NCBI GenBank assembly: GCA_030668485.1
Contig: DAOUTW010000012.1
Coordinates: 21,268-85,267 of the forward strand
Reading direction: 5' to 3'
DNA length: 64,000 nucleotides
DNA from: Candidatus Zixiibacteriota bacterium
GTDB taxonomy: Bacteria > Zixibacteria > MSB-5A5 > GN15 > JAAZOE01
A program made the position numbers and the translations under genes. Positions 42,854 to 51,533 of this stretch are shown piece after piece. The notes under the pieces are model-generated. The model searched no databases. It was not told the DNA's origin and saw nothing but the letters and a program-made list of their open reading frames with translations. How positions within the stretch are numbered: position 1 is the first letter of the stretch; the number at the start of each line of letters is the position of its first letter.

Positions 42854-44560
42854 ATGTCTCACATTGGATCATACGAAGAACGAGTTAAAGAATTCGACTG
42901 GTCGCTTTCCGAAACGGAACTCGATTATAAAGACGGCGATGTCCTGAATATCGGATGGTATTGTACGGACCGAATCTGCAAGATGGGCAAAGCTGACAAG
43001 ACCGCCCTGATTTGGGAAGGTCTCGGAGGCCAGGAAAAACGGTACACCTATAATGACATCAGAGTCGCCAGTAACACTATCGGCTCTTTTTTGCGCGGCC
43101 TGGGAATAAAGAATGAAGATCGGGTCTGCCTTTTCATGGATAAGATTCCCGAACTGTATTTCGGTTTCCTGGGAATTTTGAAAATCGGCGCCATCGCTCA
43201 GCCTCTCTTTTCCGCCTTCGGTGATGAATCTCTGCTGGTGCGCTTGTCCAATGCCGAAACGACGGCGATTGTCACCCAGCGTAAGCATGTCTCGAAAGTG
43301 CGGAAGATTATCGATCAGATGCCGTATGTCAAGCATGTCATCGTCGTCGATTACGACGGTAAGAAACCGCTCCGGGAACGTGAAATCGCCTTTTCACTTG
43401 AGGAAGCCGCTCCGGTAGATGAATTTGAAATTTATCCGACTAAGGCCGAATCACCCTCGGTGCTGCATTATACTTCGGGCACCACTGGACAGCCCAAAGG
43501 TGTCAAGCATGTGCATTACTCACTTATCTCGCAGTACCTGACTGCCAAGTGGGTGCTTGACCTTCAGGAAGATGACATCTATTGGTGCACCGCCGATCCC
43601 GGATGGGTGACCGGAACTTCTTATGGTATTATCGGCGCCTTCAGCCTGGGTGTCACACAATGCGTCATGGATGTGGGTTTCTCGGCCGAAGCCTGGTATA
43701 AATTCATCGAGAAGCACAAAGTGACAGTATGGTACTCGGCCCCTACGGCCATCAGATCCCTGATGAAATGCGGTGACGAGCCGGTGAAGAAATATGATCT
43801 CTCATGTCTGCGGCACCTCGCCAGCGTTGGCGAACCGTTAAATGCCGAGGCAGTCATTTGGTCGGAGCGTGTATTTGGCAAAGCGTTCCTCGATACCTAC
43901 TGGCAGACCGAAACCGGCTCGATGATGATCACCAATTTCCCCGGCATGAAGATCAAACCGGGATCGATGGGCAAAGCGTTTCCCGGTATAACGGCGGTGG
44001 TCCTCGATACCGAAACTTATGAACCGATTACCGAGCCGGGCAAAGTCGGTCTGATCGGTTTCAAGCCGGGATGGCCGGCGATGATGCGGGAATACTGGCG
44101 CAACGAGGAGACCTATAAGAGTAAATTCATAAACGGCTGGTATATTCCGGGTGACCGGTCCAGTATCGACAACGAGGGATATTTTTGGTTTACCGGTCGC
44201 GATGACGATGTCATCAATACCGGCGGTCATCTCGTCAGCCCGTTCGAGGTGGAGTCAGCCTTGCTGGAACATGAAGCGGTAGCCGAGTCGGCGGTGGTGG
44301 CCAAACCGGATGAGGTCAATATGGAGGTCGTCAAGGCGTTCGTGACGCTTAATGCCGGATTCGAAGCCAGCACCGATCTGGAACTGAAAATCATGAATTT
44401 CATCCGCAAAAAACTGTCGCCGCTGGCGATGCCGCAGGAGATCGAATATGTCAATACCCTGCCGAAAACGCGCAGTGGAAAAATCATGCGGCGGTTGCTG
44501 CATGCGAAAGAATGGGGCGAGGAAATCGGCGACACCTCGACTCTTGAAGACGACGAATAA
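42854..44560 (+). CDS. AMP-forming acetyl/acyl-CoA (or acyl-ACP) synthetase
   Basis: A 568-residue adenylate-forming ligase, close in length and motifs to acetyl-CoA synthetases of the AcsA type. It has 'LHYTSGTTGQPKGVKHVH' (P-loop), 'DTYWQTETGS', 'GRDDDVINTGGHLVSPFEVE' and the C-terminal 'KTRSGKIMRRLL' with the catalytic lysine. It activates an acid with ATP and passes it to CoA. Because an acyl carrier protein gene follows directly, the acceptor here could be ACP instead; this cannot be decided from sequence. The ATG at 42854 has AAAGGAAA upstream. Confidence 0.85.
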   Translation: MSHIGSYEERVKEFDWSLSETELDYKDGDVLNIGWYCTDRICKMGKADKTALIWEGLGGQEKRYTYNDIRVASNTIGSFLRGLGIKNEDRVCLFMDKIPELYFGFLGILKIGAIAQPLFSAFGDESLLVRLSNAETTAIVTQRKHVSKVRKIIDQMPYVKHVIVVDYDGKKPLREREIAFSLEEAAPVDEFEIYPTKAESPSVLHYTSGTTGQPKGVKHVHYSLISQYLTAKWVLDLQEDDIYWCTADPGWVTGTSYGIIGAFSLGVTQCVMDVGFSAEAWYKFIEKHKVTVWYSAPTAIRSLMKCGDEPVKKYDLSCLRHLASVGEPLNAEAVIWSERVFGKAFLDTYWQTETGSMMITNFPGMKIKPGSMGKAFPGITAVVLDTETYEPITEPGKVGLIGFKPGWPAMMREYWRNEETYKSKFINGWYIPGDRSSIDNEGYFWFTGRDDDVINTGGHLVSPFEVESALLEHEAVAESAVVAKPDEVNMEVVKAFVTLNAGFEASTDLELKIMNFIRKKLSPLAMPQEIEYVNTLPKTRSGKIMRRLLHAKEWGEEIGDTSTLEDDE

Positions 44561-44590
44561 TAGAGTTGAATAAGCTCAAAGGAGATAGAT

Positions 44591-44836
44591 ATGGAAGAGA
44601 TAAAGAAAGTCGTTCTGGAATATGTGACCGAAGAATATCTGGAAGATGAAGACGATGAACTGACTGCTGAGACTCCGCTGATTTCCGGCGGCATTGTCGA
44701 CTCATTTTCGATGGTCTCGCTCAAGAGATTCCTGGAGAACAAGTACAATATTTCGATTCCTGACGAGCAGGCGACGCCGGAAGCCTTTGATACGGTCGAC
44801 AAGATTGCCGTACTGATTCAGGGGTTTTTGAAGTAA
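44591..44836 (+). CDS. Stand-alone acyl carrier protein
   Basis: An 81-residue acidic carrier protein. The phosphopantetheine attachment site is S38 in 'GGIVDSFSMVSLKRFLE'. It is more like specialised carrier proteins than the fatty-acid AcpP, which has the motif DSLD. An AAGGAGA ribosome site precedes the ATG. It lies 30 bases after the synthetase gene and 115 bases before kbl, with acpS upstream, forming a complete activation set. What acyl group it carries is unknown. Confidence 0.85.
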   Translation: MEEIKKVVLEYVTEEYLEDEDDELTAETPLISGGIVDSFSMVSLKRFLENKYNISIPDEQATPEAFDTVDKIAVLIQGFLK

Positions 44837-44951
44837 AATGAGCGATGCTGCCGGGGCTCCGGTTCCGGCGGTTGTCTTTTGATACGGACCAGATTTTTCG
44901 GCCCGCCGTATTATTGCAGTGATTGTATCGATTTTAATGAGGAGTTGAGCT

Positions 44952-46199
44952 ATGAGTTATAGCGACGCTATAAGAAATATATATCAGGAACAGCTCAAGG
45001 ATATCGAAACTGCCGGAGTGTTCAAGCAGGAACGGTTCATCCATTCCGCCCAGGCAGCCGATATCGAAGTGGAATATCCCACCGGCGCACCATTGAAAAA
45101 AGTCATCAACATGTGTGCCAATAATTATCTCGGCCTGTCCAGTCATCCCGAGGTCGTCAAGGCGGCGCATGAGGGGCTTGATTCGCGGGGATACGGTATG
45201 TCGTCGGTTCGTTTCATCTGTGGAACTCAGGATATTCATGATCAGCTTGAGAAAAAGGTCACCGAGTTTTTAGGCACCGAAGATACCATTTTGTTCCCAT
45301 CCTGCATGGATGCCAACGCCGGTGTTTTCGAGGCGATCCTGAACAAAGACGACGTCATGATTTCCGACCGCCTCGTGCATGCCTCGATTATCGACGGTAT
45401 TCGCCTCTGCAGCGCCATGCATGATACGTTTAAGCATTCCAATATGGCGCATCTGGAGAAAAAGTTGCAGTTGCATGCCGACAAGCGGTTCAAAGTGGTT
45501 ATCACCGACGGAGTTTTCTCGATGGACGGCGATACCGCCAAACTTGATGAGATGGTCGAGTTGTGCGCAAAATACGATGCCATGGTTTTCGTCGACGATT
45601 CCCATTCGAGCGGATTTATCGGCAAGACGGGAAGAGGGACCCATGAAAAGTGCGGAGTCATGGGCAAAATTGACATCATAACTACCACTTTCGGCAAAGC
45701 TCTCGGCGGCGCCTCCGGCGGATGCGTTTCCGGACGGCGGGAATTGGTCGAAATGTGCCGTCAGAAGGCTCGCCCATATCTCTTTTCCAATACCATCGCT
45801 CCGGTGGTTGTTTCGGGAGTTCTGAAAGTACTCGAAATCCTTTCGGCCAGCACCGAACGCCGCGACAAACTGGAGAAAAATACCGAATACTGGCGCAAGG
45901 GTCTCACCGAAGGCGGTTTCATTCTCAAAGATGGCGATACTCCAATTGTTCCGGTGATGCTGTTCAATGCCAAGCTGTCGCAGGATATTTCCCGCGATCT
46001 GTATGATGAAGGTATTTATGCTATCGGCTTTTTCTTCCCGGTGGTGCCGCAGGGGCAGGCCCGTATCCGGACTCAGATTTCGGCCGGGCATGAGATCGAA
46101 CATCTCGATAAGGCGCTCGCGGCCTTTACCAAAGTCGGCAAAAAATACGATATTCTCGGTAAGACCAAGCAGGAGATTATTGAGAAGTATGGAATGTGA
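44952..46199 (+). CDS. kbl: Glycine C-acetyltransferase (2-amino-3-ketobutyrate CoA ligase)
   Basis: A 415-residue PLP enzyme of the alpha-oxoamine synthase family. It cleaves 2-amino-3-ketobutyrate with CoA to glycine and acetyl-CoA, completing threonine degradation begun by TDH. Motifs: 'INMCANNYLGLSSHPEV', 'SVRFICGTQDIH', 'VFVDDSHSSGFIG', the PLP lysine K249 in 'TTFGKALGGASGG', and 'FFFPVVPQGQARIRTQISA'. Close to E. coli Kbl throughout, though slightly longer at the N-terminus. A GAGGAG ribosome site precedes the ATG. Confidence 0.95.
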   Translation: MSYSDAIRNIYQEQLKDIETAGVFKQERFIHSAQAADIEVEYPTGAPLKKVINMCANNYLGLSSHPEVVKAAHEGLDSRGYGMSSVRFICGTQDIHDQLEKKVTEFLGTEDTILFPSCMDANAGVFEAILNKDDVMISDRLVHASIIDGIRLCSAMHDTFKHSNMAHLEKKLQLHADKRFKVVITDGVFSMDGDTAKLDEMVELCAKYDAMVFVDDSHSSGFIGKTGRGTHEKCGVMGKIDIITTTFGKALGGASGGCVSGRRELVEMCRQKARPYLFSNTIAPVVVSGVLKVLEILSASTERRDKLEKNTEYWRKGLTEGGFILKDGDTPIVPVMLFNAKLSQDISRDLYDEGIYAIGFFFPVVPQGQARIRTQISAGHEIEHLDKALAAFTKVGKKYDILGKTKQEIIEKYGM

Positions 46200-46209
46200 T
46201 TGGAAAAGC

Positions 46210-46255
46210 GGCAGGTCATCCGCCGCGGCGGACAAGAGGTGAATCAAGACCTGCC
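46210..46255. repeat. Dispersed palindromic repeat, copy 3 (inverted)
   Basis: GGCAGGTC (46210-46217) and GACCTGCC (46248-46255) flank an inner palindrome CCGCCGCGGCGG (46220-46231). Its complement shares TTACGGCAGGTCTT with the fragment at 29104. It may also end the kbl transcript. Confidence 0.6.
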
Positions 46256-46360
46256 GTAAGAAGAATTTCGTGGTGTCTTTTGAAATCGATAGCGGCAGAT
46301 ATTGACATCTGCCGCGTTTTGGTCTGTACAAAGTTATTCATCATAATCCGGAGACAGGCG

Positions 46361-46864
46361 ATGCTATCAGCCGACGATATTATTAAAATATTTGCCTTAA
46401 AGCCGCTGCCGATGGAAGGCGGTTATTATTCGGAGACGTGGCGGTCGAATGAGATAGTCGCGCATAGCGCCCTGCCCGACCGATACCGAGCTGATAAATC
46501 ATTCGGCACCGCGATATACTATCTCCTGACACCTGACACCAGATCAGCTCTGCACCGATTGCCGACCGATGAGATATTTCATTTCTATCTCGGTGACCCG
46601 GTGGAAATGTTGTTGCTGCATGAGAACGGGAAAGGGGAGATTATAACTCTCGGTTCCGACATTGAATCCGGCCAGCAAATTCAGTTTGTCGTGCCGCGAG
46701 GTGTGTGGCAGGGATCGCATTTGATCGAAGGTGGCCGTTTTGGCCTGATGGGAACTACTGTGGCACCGGGGTTTGATTTTGAAGATTATGAAGCGGGCAA
46801 TTTTGGAATTCTGTCCACGGCCTATCCGGATTGTACCGACCTTATTAATCGTCTGTGTGAATGA
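46361..46864 (+). CDS. Cupin-fold DUF985 protein
   Basis: A 167-residue single-domain cupin of the DUF985 family. Typical pieces are 'KPLPMEGGYYSETWRS', 'GTAIYYLLTPDTRSALHRL', 'DEIFHFYLGDPVEMLLL', 'GVWQGSHLIEGGRFGLMGT' and 'TVAPGFDFEDYEAG'. The true start is the ATG at 46361 with GGAG upstream; longer frames run into the repeat. The biochemical role of the family is not established. It sits between two operons and seems to be a single gene. Confidence 0.85.
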   Translation: MLSADDIIKIFALKPLPMEGGYYSETWRSNEIVAHSALPDRYRADKSFGTAIYYLLTPDTRSALHRLPTDEIFHFYLGDPVEMLLLHENGKGEIITLGSDIESGQQIQFVVPRGVWQGSHLIEGGRFGLMGTTVAPGFDFEDYEAGNFGILSTAYPDCTDLINRLCE

Positions 46865-46898
46865 TGGTCTCATATTGCCTAAAATATCGCAACCTCAT

Positions 46899-46927
46899 TT
46901 GACTTTTGGCCCATTTCAGATTATACT
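46899..46927 (+). promoter_or_regulatory. Sigma-70-like promoter of the HMG-CoA/leucine-type operon
   Basis: TTGACT (46899-46904), a 17-base spacer and TATACT (46922-46927). The leader to the ATG at 47025 is about 90 bases. One of the best promoter matches in the window. Confidence 0.6.
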
Positions 46928-47024
46928 ACAAGACTTTGCAGCGGCCGGGAAATTGGCCGGGGTGCTTTTTGATCTTGAAAACAATTTATGCACGTTTTAG
47001 TAACCAATAGATTGAGGTAAGTAA

Positions 47025-48071
47025 ATGGTTGGAATAGTTGGATATGGAGCGATGATTCCTCGCCACCGGATAAAGGTCGAGGAAATCGCCAAGGTTTGGG
47101 GAGCCGACGCTCCCAGCTACAAGAAAGGGTTGATGCTCTGGCAGAAATCAGTGCCGACACCGGATGTCGATACCATCACCCTGTCGGTCGAAGCGACCAA
47201 GAACGCAATCAAACGGGCGCAGATAAATCCCAAAGATATCGGTGCCGTATATGTTGGGTCCGAATCGCATCCGTATGCGGTCAAGCCCTCGGGCACGACC
47301 GTGGCCGAGGCGATCGGAGCGGTTCCGGATTGTCATTGCGCCGATTTCGAATTTGCCTGCAAGGCAGGGTCGGAAGCGATGTTTGTCTGTCTGGGACTGG
47401 TCAAATCGGGCTATATGAAGTATGCTCTCGCGGTCGGCGGCGATACCTCTCAGGGCGCACCCGGTGATGCCCTCGAGTATTCGGCTTCGGCCGGAGCGGC
47501 GGCGTTTATCATGGGTAAAACCAATCTTATCGCGGAGGCGCTCGAGACGTATTCGTTTATGACCGATACTCCCGATTTCTGGCGTCGCGAGCATGAGTTT
47601 TATCCTCAGCACGGCGGACGTTTTACCGGGGAGCCGGCCTATTTCAGAACCGTGACCGGAGCGGCCATGGGGATTATGAACAAGGCCAAAATGAAACCCA
47701 AAGATTTCAAGTACGTCATTTTCCATCAACCCAACGGCAAATTCCCCCTGCGGGTAGGTAAAATGCTTGGCTTTACAAAGAAGCAAATAGAGCCGGGCTG
47801 GTTGACACCGCGGTTGGGTAACACCTATTCAGGTTCTTCACCTCTCGGTTTAACCTCCACGCTTGATATTTCCAAACCGGGTGACATGATTCTGATGATT
47901 TCCTACGGTTCCGGAGCTGGTTCTGATGCCTTTGTCTGGCGTGTCACCGATCGGATCAAGGAAGCTCGCGATCTGGCCGTACACACCACGACCCTGTTGG
48001 ACAAGAACCAGATCTTTGTCGATTACGGTACGTACGCCAAGTACCGCCACAAAATCCTGAAGAACAAGTAG
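47025..48071 (+). CDS. Hydroxymethylglutaryl-CoA synthase, archaeal type
   Basis: A 348-residue thiolase-superfamily enzyme that condenses acetyl-CoA with acetoacetyl-CoA to HMG-CoA. The length and the motifs '[20 protein letters not shown]', '[17 protein letters not shown]', catalytic C112 in '[15 protein letters not shown]', and '[15 protein letters not shown]' match the archaeal HMG-CoA synthase group rather than the bacterial MvaS. The thiolase and DUF35 genes follow with 14-base spacing and an overlap; in methanogenic archaea these three proteins form one complex. A mevalonate reductase is not in the window. Confidence 0.92.
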   Translation: MVGIVGYGAMIPRHRIKVEEIAKVWGADAPSYKKGLMLWQKSVPTPDVDTITLSVEATKNAIKRAQINPKDIGAVYVGSESHPYAVKPSGTTVAEAIGAVPDCHCADFEFACKAGSEAMFVCLGLVKSGYMKYALAVGGDTSQGAPGDALEYSASAGAAAFIMGKTNLIAEALETYSFMTDTPDFWRREHEFYPQHGGRFTGEPAYFRTVTGAAMGIMNKAKMKPKDFKYVIFHQPNGKFPLRVGKMLGFTKKQIEPGWLTPRLGNTYSGSSPLGLTSTLDISKPGDMILMISYGSGAGSDAFVWRVTDRIKEARDLAVHTTTLLDKNQIFVDYGTYAKYRHKILKNK

Positions 48072-48085
48072 AGGGAGATCATAAA

Positions 48086-49246
48086 ATGAGAGATGTAGCT
48101 GTAGTTGGCATCGGCATAATGAAATGGGGTGAGCTCTGGCGAAAATCGTTCCGCGATATTTTCACCGAAGCGGCCCTCAATGCCCTCGATGATGCCGGCC
48201 TCGATAAAATAGATTCGCTGATAGTCGGATGTATGTCCGGCGGCCTGTTCGTTGGACAGGAGCATGTCGGCGCCATACTGGCCGACTATATCGGCCAGAA
48301 AAATATCCCGGCGGCCCGTGTCGAATCGGCCTGCGCCTCCGGCGGTCTGGCTTTCCGCCAGGCTTATATTGAAGTTGCCTCCGGCATGTCGGATATCGTC
48401 ATGGCCGGCGGTGTCGAAAAGATGACCGACGTCTCCGGCGATGGAGCCACCTATGCTCTGGCCACCGCCGCCGATCAGGATTATGAAGTTTTCCACGGCG
48501 TGACTTTCCCTGGTTTGTATGCCATGATGGCTCGCGCCTATATGAAAAAGTATAAAACAACAAGAAAACAGTTGTCGGCCGTGCCGGTCAAGGCGCATAA
48601 GAACGGCAGCATGAATCCGTTCGCTCAGTATCCATTCCCGATCAAGCTGGAAGATGTGGCCAACGGCGTCAAAGTCGCTGACCCTCTTCATATTCTGGAT
48701 TGCTCGCCGATCACTGATGGCGCGGCGGCGGCGATTTTAACCACCGTCGATATCGCCAAAAAGATGAAAAAGCCGTATGTCCGTATAACAGGAACCGGAA
48801 TGGCGACCGATACCATAGCCCTGCCTCAGCGCGAAAGCCTGACCTGGCTCAAGTCGACCGAGTTGGCCGGCAAGAGAGCCTTGAAAATGGCCGGCAGGAA
48901 GATAACCGATATGGATATGGTCGAGGTGCACGATTGCTTCTCGATTGCCGAGATTATCGTCACCGAATCGCTCGGCATCTTCAAGAAGGGTGAGGGAGCC
49001 AAAGCAGCAGCACGCGGCGTAACCGCTCTCGATGGTAAAATTCCGGTCAATCCTTCCGGTGGTCTCAAGTCAAAGGGTCACCCGGTCGGCGCTACCGGCA
49101 TCGGCCAGGTGGTGGAAATTGTGAAACAGCTTCGCGGCGATGCTGAAAATGGTCGTCAGATCAAGGGTAATCCCAAGGTTGGGATGACTCAAAACATGGG
49201 CGGCTCCGGCGCTTCCGCGGTGGTGCATATACTGGAGGTGGCGTGA
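48086..49246 (+). CDS. Acetyl-CoA acetyltransferase (archaeal-type thiolase)
   Basis: A 386-residue thiolase of the archaeal/SCP-x-like group, making or cleaving acetoacetyl-CoA. It has '[18 protein letters not shown]' at the start, the catalytic cysteine C83 in '[14 protein letters not shown]', '[13 protein letters not shown]' and '[17 protein letters not shown]'. It differs from the classical bacterial thiolase at 60635. Placement between HMG-CoA synthase and DUF35 argues for a channelled three-protein complex. Its TGA overlaps the DUF35 start. Confidence 0.92.
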   Translation: MRDVAVVGIGIMKWGELWRKSFRDIFTEAALNALDDAGLDKIDSLIVGCMSGGLFVGQEHVGAILADYIGQKNIPAARVESACASGGLAFRQAYIEVASGMSDIVMAGGVEKMTDVSGDGATYALATAADQDYEVFHGVTFPGLYAMMARAYMKKYKTTRKQLSAVPVKAHKNGSMNPFAQYPFPIKLEDVANGVKVADPLHILDCSPITDGAAAAILTTVDIAKKMKKPYVRITGTGMATDTIALPQRESLTWLKSTELAGKRALKMAGRKITDMDMVEVHDCFSIAEIIVTESLGIFKKGEGAKAAARGVTALDGKIPVNPSGGLKSKGHPVGATGIGQVVEIVKQLRGDAENGRQIKGNPKVGMTQNMGGSGASAVVHILEVA

Positions 49247-49641
49247 TGTTTCCATCAAGAATCTGGCGTGAAATGCCTCAGCGGTACCGCCTCGAAGCGG
49301 CCGTATGCAAAAAGTGCGGCAAAAGATACTATCCGCCGCGCCTGGTTTGCGCCGAATGCGGTGGCCGCCAGTTCGACACTTATGTGCTGCCGGAAGAGGG
49401 AAAACTGCTGACCTTTACGGTTATTCGCACTCCGGCCTCACAGTTTTCAGATCTGGCTCCCTATGCCATGGGGATTATCAAATTCGACGACGGCTTGCAG
49501 ATGATGGGTCAGATCGCCGACTGCGATATCGATAAACTCAAAATAGGTCAGAAAATGCGGCTTGAATTCCGCAAAATCCAGACCGACGACACCCACGGTG
49601 TATTGAGCTATGCCTATAAGTTTATACCGAAGTGGTATTAA
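49246..49641 (+). CDS. Zn-ribbon/OB-fold DUF35 protein
   Basis: A 131-residue DUF35 protein. An N-terminal rubredoxin-like zinc ribbon ('CKKCGKRYYPPRLVCAECGG') is followed by an OB-fold ('GKLLTFTVIRTPASQFSDL', 'YAMGIIKFDDGLQMMGQI'). In the archaeal thiolase/HMG-CoA synthase complex the DUF35 subunit bridges the two enzymes and holds CoA. The ATG at 49246 overlaps the thiolase stop (TGATG) and has GGAGG 7 bases upstream; the GTG at 49243 is an alternative start. Confidence 0.92.
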   Translation: MFPSRIWREMPQRYRLEAAVCKKCGKRYYPPRLVCAECGGRQFDTYVLPEEGKLLTFTVIRTPASQFSDLAPYAMGIIKFDDGLQMMGQIADCDIDKLKIGQKMRLEFRKIQTDDTHGVLSYAYKFIPKWY

Positions 49642-49653
49642 ATTGATGCGGGG

Positions 49654-49675
49654 GAGGGCAGCCGACGCTGCCCTC
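49654..49675 (+). terminator. Strong hairpin after DUF35
   Basis: GAGGGCAGC (49654-49662), loop CGAC, GCTGCCCTC (49667-49675). This 9-bp GC-rich stem lies 12 bases past the stop. Only TTCCG follows, so it may lower, rather than end, transcription into the AtuA-like gene. Confidence 0.5.
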
Positions 49676-49715
49676 TTCCGATCCGACAAACTCAATCGGG
49701 GGTGACAGGCAAACC

Positions 49716-51515
49716 GTGAAACGAAAAATCCGGATAGGTAATGCCGGAGGATACTGGGGCGACGATCTCTCAGCCCTCAAACGGCAATTGACCGGCGGCA
49801 AGCTGGATTATATCAGCATGGATTTTCTCGCCGAGATCACCATGTCGATCCTCCAGCGCCAGAGGCGGCAGAAGCCGCATTTGGGATATGCCGTCGATTT
49901 CCTGGGCCAACTCGAAGAATGTCTCCCTCTGATCTGCAAGAAAAATGTGCGGGTTATTTCCAATGCCGGTGGGATCAACCCGATCGGCCTTGGCCGCGAA
50001 ATTATCACCCTTGCCAAAAAGCTCAATCTGGAAGTCAAAGTCGGGATTGTTTATGGCGACGATATCTCGGACAAGCTTTATGAGCTGACCGCTGCTGGTG
50101 AGAAATTCGCCAACATGGAAACCGGCGAGAAATTCCTCGATGTCCGATCTCGCATCACCACAGCCAATATCTATCTGGGCGCGGAACCGTTAGTCAAAGC
50201 TTTGGACGAAGGCTGCCAGATTGTCGTCACGGGCCGTGTGACCGACACCGGCCTGACGCTGGCACCGATGATTCATGAATTCGGATGGGCGATGGACGAC
50301 TGGGATAAAATGGCGTCCGGGATCGTTGCCGGGCATATCATCGAGTGCGGCGCTCAGGGATCGGGCGGCAATGTCACCGACTGGCAGGAGGTCGCATCAT
50401 TCCATAATATCGGCTATCCGATTATCGAGATGGAACCGTCGGGTGAATTCGTCGTGACCAAGCATCCCAATACCGGGGGAGTGGTATCTGAGAAGTCGGT
50501 CAAAGAACAGTTGGTGTATGAGATGGGCGATCCCTCAAATTATATCTCCCCCGACGGAATCGCACGTTTCGATACTATCAGATTAAAGGAAGATGGCCCC
50601 GACCGCGTCCGGGTATTCGGCGCCAAAGGAAAACCGGAACCGGAATCGTTGAAGGTTTCGATGTCATACGAAGACGGCTGGAAAGCCTCGGGTATGATCT
50701 TAGTCTCCGGTCCCGATACCTACCGAAAAGCGGAAACAATCGCCGATATTTTCTGGAAAAAGCTCGATTACAAATATGAGCAAACTCGCACCGAAGTGAT
50801 CGGTTCCGGATCGATCTGGCCCGATAGCCTCACCAAAGGGGAAGCCAACGAGGTCTTGCTCCGTTTCGGAGTGCGTGATCAAAGCTTTGAGCGGGTCCGT
50901 GATTTCGGCATAGCTCTCCCGACACTCATTCTCAGCGGTCCGGCCGGCATGGCCGTAACCACCGGAGGAAGGCCGAAGCCGAAACAGGTTATTGCCTATT
51001 GGCCGGCTCTGATTCATCGTGCCCGCGTTACTGCCAAAACCCTCTGCCTCAGTACCGATGGCGAGGAAAAATTTCATGAGATAAACTTCCCGGTCAGGTT
51101 GGGGCGTTTCACCGAGGATATTGAATTTCCCGAACAACCTGTGAAGCGGAAAAAGTTTTCCGGAGCCAAAAAAGAAGTCTCGTTGAGAGATATTTGCTAC
51201 GCTCGCTCCGGCGATAAGGGTGATACCTGTAATATCGGAGTGCTGGCACGATCGCCTCAAATCTATGATTGGTTAATCGAATACCTCACCCCCGACAAGG
51301 TTAAAAAATTCTTTGGAAAATTGGTGGGGGGAGAGGTCGAGCGGTTCACGCTCGATAATTTACAGGGATTGAATTTCCTTTTGCACAAAACCTTAGGCGG
51401 CGGGGGGACAGAATCATTGATGATTGACCCTCAAGGTAAGACGTTGTCTCAAGCACTATTGCAAATGAATGTTAAAGTACCGGTTTCAATAATTCCTAAA
51501 CCCAGCGCGAAATAA
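49716..51515 (+). CDS. AtuA-family protein (DUF1446)
   Basis: A 599-residue protein. The N-terminal 450 residues are the AtuA/DUF1446 domain ('KIRIGNAGGYWGDD', 'VRVISNAGGINPIGLG', 'VVTGRVTDTGLTLAPMIHEF', 'GHIIECGAQGSGGN'). The last 100 residues form the small domain usual at the end of these proteins ('ICYARSGDKGDTCNIGVLAR'). AtuA is found in acyclic terpene and leucine-type degradation clusters; its exact reaction is not established. The following genes are the carboxylase and hydratase of that route. The GTG start at 49716 is preceded by GGGGGTGA. Confidence 0.88.
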   Translation: MKRKIRIGNAGGYWGDDLSALKRQLTGGKLDYISMDFLAEITMSILQRQRRQKPHLGYAVDFLGQLEECLPLICKKNVRVISNAGGINPIGLGREIITLAKKLNLEVKVGIVYGDDISDKLYELTAAGEKFANMETGEKFLDVRSRITTANIYLGAEPLVKALDEGCQIVVTGRVTDTGLTLAPMIHEFGWAMDDWDKMASGIVAGHIIECGAQGSGGNVTDWQEVASFHNIGYPIIEMEPSGEFVVTKHPNTGGVVSEKSVKEQLVYEMGDPSNYISPDGIARFDTIRLKEDGPDRVRVFGAKGKPEPESLKVSMSYEDGWKASGMILVSGPDTYRKAETIADIFWKKLDYKYEQTRTEVIGSGSIWPDSLTKGEANEVLLRFGVRDQSFERVRDFGIALPTLILSGPAGMAVTTGGRPKPKQVIAYWPALIHRARVTAKTLCLSTDGEEKFHEINFPVRLGRFTEDIEFPEQPVKRKKFSGAKKEVSLRDICYARSGDKGDTCNIGVLARSPQIYDWLIEYLTPDKVKKFFGKLVGGEVERFTLDNLQGLNFLLHKTLGGGGTESLMIDPQGKTLSQALLQMNVKVPVSIIPKPSAK

Positions 51516-51533
51516 AAACTATGATAGGTCATC

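Noticed and set aside
41465..46199. Sphingolipid biosynthesis cluster
   Set aside because: The gene order is suggestive, but the reductase matches threonine dehydrogenase and the oxoamine synthase matches Kbl motif by motif.
45270..46331. A 353-codon minus-strand frame opposite kbl
   Set aside because: kbl is an unmistakable enzyme gene in the other frame; the antisense frame has no family motif.
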